This document shows, piece after piece, positions 15,978 to 25,111 of a DNA stretch of 64,000 nt (its first letter is position 1; every line of letters begins with the position of its first letter). The DNA lies in contig NZ_RAPO01000002.1 of assembly GCF_003610195.1 (NCBI RefSeq), positions 558,001 through 622,000 of the forward strand, read 5' to 3'. The notes beneath the pieces were generated by a model, which was given only the letters and a program-made list of their open reading frames with translations, was not told the origin of the DNA and did no database searches. Source of the stretch: Halopiger aswanensis (GTDB taxonomy: Archaea; Halobacteriota; Halobacteria; Halobacteriales; Natrialbaceae). Made by a program: the position numbers and the translations under genes.

Positions 15978-16922
15978 ATGGCCAAATGCGACGTGTGTGG
16001 GAAGGACGAAAACATGCCGTACAACTGTCGGCACTGCGGCGGCACCTTCTGTGCCGACCACCGGCTTCCCGAGAACCACGACTGCACGGGGTTGCAGGAC
16101 TGGAACGACCCCAGCGGCGTCTTCGACAGCGGCTTCGACGACAGCGTCAACGGCGGCACCGGTAGCGCGTCGGCCTCCTCGAGAGTGCTCGATAAGTTGC
16201 CGATCGACACCGGTCCCGGCGGCCCGCTGGCGTACTTCCGCGGGAACATGACCTACACGTTCCTCGCGCTGATGTGGCTCACGTTCGGACTCCAGCTTAT
16301 TATCGGTGCGGTCAGTGCGGAGCTAATGCGGAGCCTGTTCATACTCCACCCGTACTACCCCCAGTACGTCTGGACGTGGTTCACCTCGATATTCGCCCAC
16401 GGCGGTCTCTACCACATCGTCGGGAACAGCATCGTGATATTCTTCTTCGGCCCGCTCGTCGAGCGCTACGTCGGCTCTCGAGACTATGCGATCCTGTTCC
16501 TCGTGAGCGGTGCGCTCGCAGGGCTGGGACAGATCACCATCCAGATCATTCAGGCCGGCGGGGCATCGCCGTTCATGGGCGGCGTCCTCGGTGCCAGCGG
16601 CGCCGCACTCGCGATCCTAGGCGTTTTGACCGTCCTGAACCCGGGGCTCAAGGTGTACCTCTACTTCATCCTGCCCGTTCCGATCTGGCTGCTCGCGGCC
16701 GGCTACGCGGTCTTCAGCGTATTCTTCCTCGGGACCGGCGGCGGCGGTAACATCGCCCACGGTGCGCATCTGATCGGCCTCCTGCTCGGCCTCGGCTACG
16801 GCGAGTACGTAAAGCGAACCCAGAACGTCCGCGCGCCGAATCAGTTCCAACTCGGCGGCGGCCCTGGCGGTCCCGGCGGCCCGGGCGGTCCGGGTGGCCC
16901 CGGCGGTCGTCGGCGGTTCTAA
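15978..16922 (+). CDS. rhoII: AN1 zinc-finger rhomboid intramembrane serine protease
   Basis: The 314-residue protein starts with an AN1-type zinc finger (C4, C7, C17, C20, C25, H28, H34, C36), then a Gly/Ser linker. A six-helix rhomboid core (about 92-275) follows, with the catalytic Ser207 in GASGA and His264 in AHGAHLIG. The C-terminus is a Gly-Gly-Pro repeat tail (about 293-312). The layout matches Haloferax volcanii RhoII, which also lies near endonuclease V; there rhomboid loss affects surface-glycoprotein glycosylation. The symbol rests on this resemblance. Substrates are not known from the sequence. Confidence 0.9.
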   Translation: MAKCDVCGKDENMPYNCRHCGGTFCADHRLPENHDCTGLQDWNDPSGVFDSGFDDSVNGGTGSASASSRVLDKLPIDTGPGGPLAYFRGNMTYTFLALMWLTFGLQLIIGAVSAELMRSLFILHPYYPQYVWTWFTSIFAHGGLYHIVGNSIVIFFFGPLVERYVGSRDYAILFLVSGALAGLGQITIQIIQAGGASPFMGGVLGASGAALAILGVLTVLNPGLKVYLYFILPVPIWLLAAGYAVFSVFFLGTGGGGNIAHGAHLIGLLLGLGYGEYVKRTQNVRAPNQFQLGGGPGGPGGPGGPGGPGGRRRF

Positions 16923-17016
16923 CGCGCCGATCACCGACCCTCTACGCTCCCTGTATCGTTCCGCTGCGTCGCAACCCCGGAACTGATTTTCGCGCGCTGC
17001 CAACCGTTCCCTATCG

Positions 17017-17874
17017 ATGCACGTTTCCCGACCCGATCTCGTTCCCGACGCCGGACTCTCGCGCGAGGAGATGGAAGCGCTCCAGCGCGAGATCGCCGCC
17101 GCTGCCGTCTTCGAGGACGATTTCGCGTTCGACCCTCGGGCCGTGGCCGCCTCGTCGTCCGGACTCGAGGAGGGGACACAGACGACCCTCGCGGATTCGG
17201 CGGCCGGTTCCTCGAGCGCCTCGAGCGGCGATCCGACTGACGCCGAGCCCCCGGTAGTCGTCGGCGTCGACCAATCGTTCCTGACGAACGACGACGGCGA
17301 TCAGGACCGCGCGCTGTCCGCCGTCGTCGCCACGCGGGGCGGCGAGGTGATCGAGCGCGCCTACGCCGTGACCGACCTCGAGATTCCCTACATTCCCGGC
17401 CTGCTCTCGTTCCGCGAGGGGAAACCGATCCTCGCGGCGCTCGAGGGGTTGTCGGTCGATCCCGACCTCCTGCTGTTCGACGGCAGCGGCCGGATCCACT
17501 TCCGCCAGGCCGGCATCGCGACGCACATGGGCGTCGTGCTGGACGCCCCCAGCATCGGGGTCGCGAAGAGCCTGCTCTGCGGGACGCCGACCGAGGAGGC
17601 CGACAACCTTCCGGAGGGAACCCGCGTCCCGATCGAGTCGAACTCGCGGGTCGACGCGCCCGACGGGACGCTGCTGGGCTACGCCGTCCAGACGCGACAG
17701 TACGACTCGCCGAACCGCTACATCAATCCGCTGTACGTCAGCCCCGGCCACCGCGTCGGGCCGGAGACGGCCGCCGATATCGTCCTCGAGTGTGCCACCT
17801 CGTACAAACTGCCAGAGCCCGTGCGACTGGCGGATAACTACGCGGGCGAGGCGAAGCGGGAGCTACAGGACTAA
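17017..17874 (+). CDS. nfi: Endonuclease V (deaminated-DNA repair)
   Basis: The 285-residue protein has the EndoV core: D85 (GVDQSF), the wedge-like PYIPG with E134 (SFRE), D155 (LLFDGSG) and K184 (GVAKSLLCG). It nicks DNA or RNA beside inosine. A low-complexity Ser/Gly/Glu insert of about 35 residues (45-78) separates the N-terminal helix from the first catalytic strand and makes it longer than the usual 220-250 residues. It lies 94 nt after the rhomboid gene on the same strand. Confidence 0.92.
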   Translation: MHVSRPDLVPDAGLSREEMEALQREIAAAAVFEDDFAFDPRAVAASSSGLEEGTQTTLADSAAGSSSASSGDPTDAEPPVVVGVDQSFLTNDDGDQDRALSAVVATRGGEVIERAYAVTDLEIPYIPGLLSFREGKPILAALEGLSVDPDLLLFDGSGRIHFRQAGIATHMGVVLDAPSIGVAKSLLCGTPTEEADNLPEGTRVPIESNSRVDAPDGTLLGYAVQTRQYDSPNRYINPLYVSPGHRVGPETAADIVLECATSYKLPEPVRLADNYAGEAKRELQD

Positions 17875-17955
17875 TCGGGAAACGGCCACGAAGCGATGCA
17901 GTAGCACCGGCCGGTATCGATACGCTGATACGACGCATGCCCGTTCTGCTCGCGT

Positions 17956-19335
17956 ATGCGGCTGGCCGAGCGGGTCGATCGACGGCGGGTGCTCGTGCTC
18001 TGGCGGCGCACGGCTGCGCTCTCGTGGCCGATCGCGCTCCAGCAGACGTTCAACACGCTGATGCGGACCGTCGACGTCGTCGTCACCGGGCTCTTCTCGC
18101 CGGCGGCCGTCGCCGCGATCGGCCTCGCGGATCTGTACGCGCAACTGCCGCTGCGAGTCGGACTCGGACTCGGCACCGGCGCGATCGCCCTCTCGAGCCA
18201 GGACACCGGCCGCGGGGCGACGGCGACCCGCGACCGGGCCATCACGCAGGCGTTTTGCATCGGCTTCGCGCTTGGACTCCCGCTGATCGCGGTCGGGTTC
18301 GCGATCTCGGAACCGCTGATCGCCGTGCTCGGCGCCGAACCCGCGGTCGTCGCCATGGGCGGACAGTACCTCGCGCTCGTCTTCGCCGCGGCGCCGATGC
18401 GCATCGTCGGCCTCGTGGGCGCGCGGTCGTTACAGGGGACCGGCGACACGCGCACGCCGATGGTCGTCAACGTGATCGCGAACGCGGTCAACATCCTCGC
18501 GACCGTCGGCCTCGGACTGGGACTCGTCGGCCTGCCGCGCCTCGAGATCGTCGGCGTCGGCCTCGCGACGGCGATCAGCCGAACGCTCGAGGCCGGGCTG
18601 GTTACGGCAGCAATTGCGAGCACACGAACTGACCTCGGCTTCGCCCGGCCGCGGTCGCTGACGATCACTCGTCAACTCGTCGCGGTGAGCCTGCCCAACT
18701 TCGCCGAGGGGATGAGCACCTCGCTCGCGAACTTCCCGTTTAACGCGCTCTTGCTCACGTTCGGCACCGAGGTAACGGCGGCCTACCACATCGGACGCCG
18801 GATCTACCAGCAGCTGACCGGGCCGCTGTACCGCTCGTTCAGCGTCGCCGCGAGCATCATCGTCGGCCAGACGCTCGGCGAAGGTGACCCCGCGGACGCG
18901 CGGTTCGCCGGGCTGGCGATGACCGCGCTCAGCCTCGTCACGCTCGGGGCCGCCGGCGCCGTGCTGGTCGCCGGCGCGACGCCGATCGCCCGCGTGTTCA
19001 CGAACGACGCCGCGACGCTCGAGCACGCAGCCGCCTTTACCCGCGTGTTCGGCGTCTCGATGGTCTTCTTCGGGCTCTTCTTCCCGATCTCGGGAAGCCT
19101 CAAGGGCGCCGGCGACACGCGGACGCCGTTCTACGCCCGCCTCACCGGAACGGTCGCGTTCATGCTCGGCCTGTCGTACCTCGCCGGCGTGACGCTCGGC
19201 TTCGGCCTGCCGGGCGTCTACGCGGGTATCGTCTGTAGCTACGCCTGGTGGTCCCTCGTCGTCGCGGTCGGCTTCCAGTGGGGCGACTGGGCCGACAAGG
19301 CCGCGGACATGATGGCTGAACGGGCAGGGGCGTGA
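17956..19335 (+). CDS. MATE-family multidrug/metabolite efflux transporter
   Basis: The 459-residue protein has about 12 membrane helices and two MATE repeats, each with a typical GxGDTRTP loop (GTGDTRTPM and GAGDTRTPF). MATE pumps export cationic drugs or metabolites using sodium or protons. The ATG at 17956 puts the first helix at about residue 20. The substrate is unknown. A second, unlike MATE lies about 5 kb away on the other strand. Confidence 0.9.
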   Translation: MRLAERVDRRRVLVLWRRTAALSWPIALQQTFNTLMRTVDVVVTGLFSPAAVAAIGLADLYAQLPLRVGLGLGTGAIALSSQDTGRGATATRDRAITQAFCIGFALGLPLIAVGFAISEPLIAVLGAEPAVVAMGGQYLALVFAAAPMRIVGLVGARSLQGTGDTRTPMVVNVIANAVNILATVGLGLGLVGLPRLEIVGVGLATAISRTLEAGLVTAAIASTRTDLGFARPRSLTITRQLVAVSLPNFAEGMSTSLANFPFNALLLTFGTEVTAAYHIGRRIYQQLTGPLYRSFSVAASIIVGQTLGEGDPADARFAGLAMTALSLVTLGAAGAVLVAGATPIARVFTNDAATLEHAAAFTRVFGVSMVFFGLFFPISGSLKGAGDTRTPFYARLTGTVAFMLGLSYLAGVTLGFGLPGVYAGIVCSYAWWSLVVAVGFQWGDWADKAADMMAERAGA

Positions 19336-19477
19336 CGCGTCTGCGGACAGCGTGCTCAGACTCCCGCTCGGGTTCTCGCTCGAGCCCGCAAGCCCGCAAA
19401 CTCGTCCCGCCACCGAACAGTTCGGCGAGCGAGACAAACCGTCGCTACTTAGGTGTCGTCGCACGAACGTCTCCCAC

Positions 19478-20440
19478 ATGGCCACCGCTGAGGAAGTCGA
19501 AGACGGCGATTCCGACGGCGCCGTCGAGGCGGACCGCGATACTGGAACTGGGACCGCGAGCGCAACCGACCGCGAGCGCGCCGCCGCCGAGACCGGGGAC
19601 GACCGCTACACCCGCAAGAAGAGCGTGCTGATCACCGGCTGCTCCTCCGGCATCGGCCGCGCGACCGCGCGGGCGTTCCTCGAGGACGACTGGCAGGTGT
19701 TCGCCACCGCGCGCAACCCCGACGACATCACGGACCTCGAGCAGGCGGGCTGTACGACCTTCGAACTCGACGTCACCGACCCCGATCAGGTCGCGCAGGC
19801 CGTCGAGCGAACCGTCGATATCGCCGGCGCGATCGACTGTCTGGTCAACAACGCCGGCTACGCACAGATGGGCCCGCTCGAGGACGTGTCGACGGCCGAC
19901 CTCCACCGCCAGTTCGACGTCAACGTCTACGGACCTCACCGACTCGTCCGCGCGGCGCTCCCGCACATGCGCGCCCAGGGCGCCGGCCGGATCATCAACG
20001 TCTCGAGCGTCGCCGGCCGCGTCTCGTTCCCGGGCTCGGGCGCCTACTCGGGCTCGAAGTACGCACTCGAGGCGATGAGCGACTCGCTGCGGGCCGAAGT
20101 CGAAGAGTTCGGCGTCGACATCGTCGTGATCGAACCCGGCCCGGTCGAGACGAACTTCACCGACCGCGTCGACGAGGAACTGCCCGAATCCGAGCGCACG
20201 CCGGCCTACGAGACGCTGTACGAACTGTACGACGAGATGCAACTGATCGGCGGCGGCAGCGGCGGTCCCTTCGCCTCCCAACCCGAAGACGTCGCCCGGG
20301 CGATCCTCGAGGCCGGCACGACGCCCGAACCGCCGGCGCGCTATCCGGTCGGCCCGCTCGCCCAGTACGGCGTCTACGCGCAGTACCTCCCGGACTGGCT
20401 CCGCGACGCGGGATACGGACTGCTCCGGAAGCTCGTCTGA
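19478..20440 (+). CDS. Short-chain dehydrogenase/reductase (SDR)
   Basis: The 320-residue classical SDR has the cofactor motif TGCSSGIG (53-60), the NNAGYAQMG strand and the catalytic pattern with Ser in INVSSVAG and YSGSK. An acidic, probably disordered extension of about 45 residues precedes the fold. The C-terminal part (RYPVGPLAQYGVYAQYLPDW) resembles SDRs acting on lipophilic alcohols, but the substrate is unknown. The ATG at 19478 is supported by a CTACTTA box about 27-33 nt upstream. Confidence 0.87.
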   Translation: MATAEEVEDGDSDGAVEADRDTGTGTASATDRERAAAETGDDRYTRKKSVLITGCSSGIGRATARAFLEDDWQVFATARNPDDITDLEQAGCTTFELDVTDPDQVAQAVERTVDIAGAIDCLVNNAGYAQMGPLEDVSTADLHRQFDVNVYGPHRLVRAALPHMRAQGAGRIINVSSVAGRVSFPGSGAYSGSKYALEAMSDSLRAEVEEFGVDIVVIEPGPVETNFTDRVDEELPESERTPAYETLYELYDEMQLIGGGSGGPFASQPEDVARAILEAGTTPEPPARYPVGPLAQYGVYAQYLPDWLRDAGYGLLRKLV

Positions 20441-20714
20441 CTCGCGGGACGCGCAACCGCGGGACTCTCGAGGGTGGCTACCGGTAACCGACTCAAATCG
20501 CGGCCGAATTCTCGTACGAGGACCGACGACCGTCTCGTAGCCGCGCATGCCGATCCTCCGTCCTCCGTTCGACACCGTCCGATCGAGGACAGCTCAGGTC
20601 GTCTCGAGAGCAATCGGCGGCGGTCCGCACTCCCGGCTTTCGGACTCTCGATGAGAGTAGTAACTCCAAAACCGGTTGACGCATCCGCGGCGCGCTGTGA
20701 CGCTGCGCGAAGAA

Positions 20715-20960
20715 TCAGTCAGCAGCCATCGATTCCGCTCGTCGCTGGCCCTCCTCTGCGAGGGTGTACGTGCCGGCGATACCGCGCCGGACGTACCCCT
20801 CTCGCTGGAGGAGCCGACACTGTCGCTCGATCGTCATCGGATGCGTCTCCAGCGCCGCGGCGAGTTCCGCAGCGGTTGCTTGATTCGTTCGGTCGAGGAC
20901 CTCGAGGATCGAACGGTCCCACCCCTGTGCGGTTGGTTCGCTGTGATCGCGGTACGACAT
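20715..20960 (-). CDS. Small winged-helix DNA-binding protein
   Basis: The 81-residue protein is a single winged helix: WDRSILEVLDRTNQATAAELAAAL, a recognition helix around PMTIERQCRLLQREGYV, and a wing (GIAGTYTLAEEG). It resembles PhiH1-repressor/MarR-like small regulators common in haloarchaea. Its target is unknown. It follows the SLC13 gene on the same strand. The 275-nt stretch between this gene and the SDR gene shows no other gene. Confidence 0.75.
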   Translation of the reverse strand: MSYRDHSEPTAQGWDRSILEVLDRTNQATAAELAAALETHPMTIERQCRLLQREGYVRRGIAGTYTLAEEGQRRAESMAAD

Positions 20961-21146
20961 TACCCCTCACGCTACGTTTCGACAAGACGCCTATCAAGGA
21001 CTCCACTCATTCCCGAATTTCGAGAATGGGCGTACAGGCACGTATCCGGCCCGAGAACGATCGAATTCGAAATACCATAACGATCGATAGCTTATAATAG
21101 GGGCGGGCAGCGATGCCGATTGCGATCCGGAATCACGGCCGCCGAC

Positions 21147-23078
21147 TCACCCCGACCACGCCTCGACGAACTCCGTCGGGAGCGTCCCGAGGTCGATCCC
21201 CCAGGCCAGCGGCAGCCAGACGAGCGCGACCAGCGTGATCAGCGCGATGCCGATAACGTTGAGCCCGACGCCGACGCGGGCCATTTGGGGCAGCGTGATG
21301 TAGCCGCTGCCGAAGACGATCGCGTTCGGCGGCGTCGCGACCGGGAGCATGAACGCGAACGAGGCCGCCGTCGCGCCCGCGATCATCAGGCCGTAGGGGT
21401 GGACGCCGATCCCGACCGCGACCCCGGCGAGGATCGGCATCAGCATCGCCGTCGTCGCCGTGTTCGACGTGACTTCGGTGAGAAAGACCGTCATCACGAC
21501 GACGGCGAGCAGGAGGACGATCATCGACACGCCCTCGAGTAGCTGGAGCTGTTCGCCGATCCAAGCGGCGAGGCCGGTGTCGCCGAAGCCGCTGGCGATC
21601 GCGAGGCCGCCGCCGAACAGGAGGATGACGCCCCACGGAATGTCGACCGCACTGGCCCAGTTCAGCAGGAAGGTGTGTTCACCCTCCTCGGTCCTCGTCG
21701 GCACGGTAAACAGCACGAGCGAGCCGCCGATGGCGACGATCGTGTCGACGTCGTCCGGAATCGGCGCCGTGAATATCGGCTCGAGCAGCGACGTCAGTGC
21801 GCCGGGCACGATCCCGGGGACGGACTCGAACTGCCCGAGCAAGCTGCCGCCGATCCAGGACAGCGCCATCGCGACGAAGACGACGAGCACCAGTCGCTCC
21901 TGTCGACCCATCGGACCGAGCTCCTCGAGTTCGCTGTCGATCGTGCCGGCTCCGATGGGGAGTTCGTCGAACTCCGGGGCGACCGCCAGCCGCGTGACGT
22001 AGACGTAGACGGTCGCTATGCCGACGATCGCGATCGGAACCCCGTAGAGCATCCACTCGGCGAAGGAAATCGTCGCGTCGAACAGTTCGCTGGCCTGGCC
22101 GGCGAAGAGGATGTTCGGCGGCGTCCCGATGAGCGTCCCGACGCCGCCGACCGACGCGCCGTAGGCGATACAGAGCATCAGCGCGATGCCGAACGAGAAC
22201 TCGCCCTCCCGAGTATCGATCTCGAGGCCGGCTTCCGCGGCCAGGTCCGCGGTCTGGTAGATGACCGCCAGCGCGATCGGGACCATCATCATCACCGTCG
22301 CGCTGTTGGAGACCCACATCGAGAGGAACGCGGTCGCGATCATAAACCCGAGGATGAGTCTCGAGGGCTCGGTGCCGACGGCCTTGATCGTCCGGAGGGC
22401 GATGCGCCGGTGGAGCCCCCACCGCTGCATCGCCATCGCGAGGAAAAAGCCGCCCATGAACAGGAAGATGATCGGGTCCGCGTAGGACGGCGTCGTGTCT
22501 TCGACGGGGAGCGCACCCGTCAGCGGAAAGAGGACGATCGGCAGCAGCGACGTTGCGGGGATCGGAATGGCTTCGGACATCCACCAGACGGCGACCCAGG
22601 CGGTGACGGCGGCGACGGCCTTTCCCGCCGCGGTCAGTCCCTCGGGCGTCGGCGAAAGGTAGATGAGCGCGAACAGGGCTGGGCCGAGGACGAATCCGAC
22701 CTGCTGGCGGCGGCCGTACGCGCCGCTGACGTCGAACGAGGAGCCGTCGCCGTCGTCATCGTCGTCGTCGCCGGCGTTGCTACTGCCACCGTCGGTGCCA
22801 CCACTACCAGTGCCGCCGGAATCACCTGCAGCCGTCCCGGAACCACCCGAATCACCGGTACCGGATCGGGAACCGGAATCGTCACCCGGTCCGCGACCGC
22901 CGTCCGGGAACGCCGCTCGAGCGAGCTGTCGTTCGTCGTCCGAGAGACACTCCATGTCCCTCGCGATCGCCGGCGCGTCGAGGGAGAGATACGATTTCGT
23001 CTGCGCGTTGTATCGCCACAGGGTCGCCCACAGCCTGCGAACGGCGGACAGGACCGTCTCTCGGAACGAAGACGTCAT
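21147..23078 (-). CDS. SLC13/DASS-family anion (dicarboxylate-type) transporter
   Basis: The 643-residue protein has about 12-13 helices with the DASS signatures SNSAT and SNTAT, one in each repeat, each near a GTPPNI/ATPPNA motif. Such carriers import dicarboxylates, citrate or sulfate with sodium. A soluble N-terminal region of about 115 residues comes first, ending in a Ser/Gly/Asp-rich linker with seven consecutive Asp. The ATG at 23078 was chosen because a TATTTACT box lies about 27-37 nt upstream; the frame is open to 23372 but that part is Arg-rich and overlaps the neighbour. Confidence 0.88.
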   Translation of the reverse strand: MTSSFRETVLSAVRRLWATLWRYNAQTKSYLSLDAPAIARDMECLSDDERQLARAAFPDGGRGPGDDSGSRSGTGDSGGSGTAAGDSGGTGSGGTDGGSSNAGDDDDDDGDGSSFDVSGAYGRRQQVGFVLGPALFALIYLSPTPEGLTAAGKAVAAVTAWVAVWWMSEAIPIPATSLLPIVLFPLTGALPVEDTTPSYADPIIFLFMGGFFLAMAMQRWGLHRRIALRTIKAVGTEPSRLILGFMIATAFLSMWVSNSATVMMMVPIALAVIYQTADLAAEAGLEIDTREGEFSFGIALMLCIAYGASVGGVGTLIGTPPNILFAGQASELFDATISFAEWMLYGVPIAIVGIATVYVYVTRLAVAPEFDELPIGAGTIDSELEELGPMGRQERLVLVVFVAMALSWIGGSLLGQFESVPGIVPGALTSLLEPIFTAPIPDDVDTIVAIGGSLVLFTVPTRTEEGEHTFLLNWASAVDIPWGVILLFGGGLAIASGFGDTGLAAWIGEQLQLLEGVSMIVLLLAVVVMTVFLTEVTSNTATTAMLMPILAGVAVGIGVHPYGLMIAGATAASFAFMLPVATPPNAIVFGSGYITLPQMARVGVGLNVIGIALITLVALVWLPLAWGIDLGTLPTEFVEAWSG

Positions 23079-23173
23079 CGATCCGTCGCTTCCAGCGACA
23101 GGTAGTAAATAGCAATCCTGTAAAAATGAACTAAAGCAAGGTAAGAGCGGCTTACAGCGAGTGTTACGGCCAA

Positions 23174-24838
23174 TCAGTCCGCCGAGCTGCCCGCAACGGC
23201 GTCGACGCCCTCGTCCTCGATGTACTTCTCCTTCCAGGTGCCCCGGGTGAACCACGCGACGCCGACGAGTGCCCCGAGAACGTTCCCGACGGCCATCCCG
23301 ATCCAGACGCCGGTCGCGCCCCACCCGAGAATGAACACGAGCGTGAAGACGGTGCCGACGCGACCGACCCACAGCGTGATGATCGAGATGACCATCGCGG
23401 TCTTCGTGTTGCCGGCCCCGCGGAACGCGCCGAGCATCACCTGCGAGACGCCGATGAAGGCGAACTCGACCGACCGGACCCGGACGTACTCGACGCCGTA
23501 CGCGATCGTTTCCGCCGCGCCGTCGACGTCGCCGAGGAACGCGCTCACGATCGGCTCGGTGAACGCGACCGCGACGACGGCGACCAGCAGCATGATTCCG
23601 GAGCCGGTCGCCGCGGCCAGCCAGGTCGAGCGGGCGGCCCGATCGGCCCGATCCGCACCGAGGTTCTGGCCGACCATCGTGTCGATCGCGCGGCCGAGGC
23701 CCATCGCGGGCAGGAAGACGATCGAGATCAGCCGGTTCCCGAGCCCGTAGGCTGAGACGATCGGCGGCGAGAAGGTGACGACCATCGCCGTCAGCGAAAT
23801 CATCGCCAGCGCGCTCATGCTCTGCTCGACCATGCTCGGCGTCCCGAGGCGAACGATGTCCTCGATCAGGTCGAGATCCGGCTTCAGGTGCTCGAGACTC
23901 GCCCGCGGGCCGAGGTCGGTCCCGAATAACAGTCCGAGCCCGATGGCGGTGCCGACGCCCCGTGCGAGGATCGTCGCGAGCGCGGCACCCTCGATGCCCA
24001 TGCCGGCGAAGCCGGTCGTCGCGTAGAGGCTCTCCTCGAGGCCGGTCATCCCGACCCAGCCGAATAGCGGGTTCTCCTGAAAGCCGAAGATGAAGAACGG
24101 GTCGAGGACGACGTTGATGAACACCGAGACGACCATGACGAGCATCGGCGTTCGCGTGTCGCCGTAGCCCCGCATCAGCGCGGAGAAGACGAAGAAGCCG
24201 AACATCAGCGGCAGCCCGAGGAAGACGATCTCCATGTAGTCCGCCGCCAGCGGGATGACGGCCGCGGCGGTCTCCTGATCGCTGGGCAGGATCTCGAGCG
24301 CCGGCCGGGTGTAGAAGTAGCCGACGACGCCGAGGACGATCGAGAGCAGGCCGACGAAGGAGACGGTCTGGCCGGTTACGACGCCCGCGGAGCGGTCGCC
24401 CGACGCGCCGGTGTACTGGGCGACCAGAATCGCACCCGCCGTCGTGAAGCCGCCGGCGACGGCGATCAGCAGGAAGATCAGCGGAAAGGCGAGGCTGATC
24501 GCGCCGACGGCGTCGGAGGAGAGCCGGCCGAGATAGAGCGTGTCGACGACGTTGTAGGTGACCTGCAACAGCTGGATGACGACGATCGGCCAGGCGAGGT
24601 GAAAGAGCGGCCGCACGAGGCTGCCCTCGGTGATCGAGCCGCTCACGTCGCCGAGGGTCGGCTCGAGGTCGGGACCGTCCGGTTCGCCCGGGTCGTCGGA
24701 TCCATCGGAACCACGGGGGTCGTCGGAGTCGCCGGCCTCGGTATCCGATCCGATCCTCGAGTCCGGATCGCCGTCTGCCGCCGAATCGGCGTCGTTCGCG
24801 GACGGGTCCGGCTCGTCGGAGGGGCTCCCGGGACTCAT
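23174..24838 (-). CDS. MATE-family efflux transporter with acidic N-terminal extension
   Basis: The 554-residue MATE protein has 12 helices and paired loops (RGYGDTRTP and RGAGNTKTA), with FPLIFLLIAVAGG early. About 75 acidic Ser/Asp/Pro residues precede the first helix and would sit in the cytoplasm. It resembles the NorM/DinF branch more than the other MATE here. A TetR-like palindrome lies about 160 nt upstream, just after a TATA-like TCTTTAGC on the minus strand, so drug-responsive repression is plausible although no TetR gene is in the window. Confidence 0.88.
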   Translation of the reverse strand: MSPGSPSDEPDPSANDADSAADGDPDSRIGSDTEAGDSDDPRGSDGSDDPGEPDGPDLEPTLGDVSGSITEGSLVRPLFHLAWPIVVIQLLQVTYNVVDTLYLGRLSSDAVGAISLAFPLIFLLIAVAGGFTTAGAILVAQYTGASGDRSAGVVTGQTVSFVGLLSIVLGVVGYFYTRPALEILPSDQETAAAVIPLAADYMEIVFLGLPLMFGFFVFSALMRGYGDTRTPMLVMVVSVFINVVLDPFFIFGFQENPLFGWVGMTGLEESLYATTGFAGMGIEGAALATILARGVGTAIGLGLLFGTDLGPRASLEHLKPDLDLIEDIVRLGTPSMVEQSMSALAMISLTAMVVTFSPPIVSAYGLGNRLISIVFLPAMGLGRAIDTMVGQNLGADRADRAARSTWLAAATGSGIMLLVAVVAVAFTEPIVSAFLGDVDGAAETIAYGVEYVRVRSVEFAFIGVSQVMLGAFRGAGNTKTAMVISIITLWVGRVGTVFTLVFILGWGATGVWIGMAVGNVLGALVGVAWFTRGTWKEKYIEDEGVDAVAGSSAD

Positions 24839-24999
24839 GTGTCGCCGGTAGACGGGGCTCGAAGCCGGCGGCCGTCGCCGGCGCTGGCGGTTGCGGGGAC
24901 GAATCGCGGTCGGAACGGACGGCGCTCGGAGCCGTGTCGAGGGCCCGCTCGGGCCGCGACTGCTCCGCTACCGTTGGCTGGAATGGGCTCGATACTCAC

Positions 25000-25017
25000 T
25001 GACTGCCTAGTCAGTCA
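25000..25017. promoter_or_regulatory. TetR-like palindromic operator between MATE and tautomerase genes
   Basis: TGACTG-CCTAGT-CAGTCA has perfect 6-bp arms and a mostly symmetric centre. Matches continue outward to 24997-25020 with a few mismatches. It resembles operators of TetR/AcrR repressors. The surrounding 274-nt gap holds no gene. Confidence 0.55.
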
Positions 25018-25111
25018 TTGCAGCTAAAGACCTTTCGAATCCGGAACACGTTCGGCGTCCAAACGCGACGGTACCGGCAACGTAGAAGGCGGCGGGCCGC
25101 CAAGCCGACGT

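Noticed and set aside
15817-15978. 54-codon extension of the DUF5788-like gene
   Set aside because: It is basic, covers the divergent promoter of the rhomboid gene, and the T-rich box upstream of GTG 15816 supports the shorter form.
16855-16915. Tandem GGC-GGT-CCC-type DNA repeat
   Set aside because: It encodes the Gly-Gly-Pro tail of the rhomboid protein in frame, so it needs no separate explanation.
23079-23372. 98-codon N-terminal extension of the SLC13 protein
   Set aside because: It overlaps the end of the MATE gene, is Arg-rich and includes the likely TATA box at about 23105-23115.
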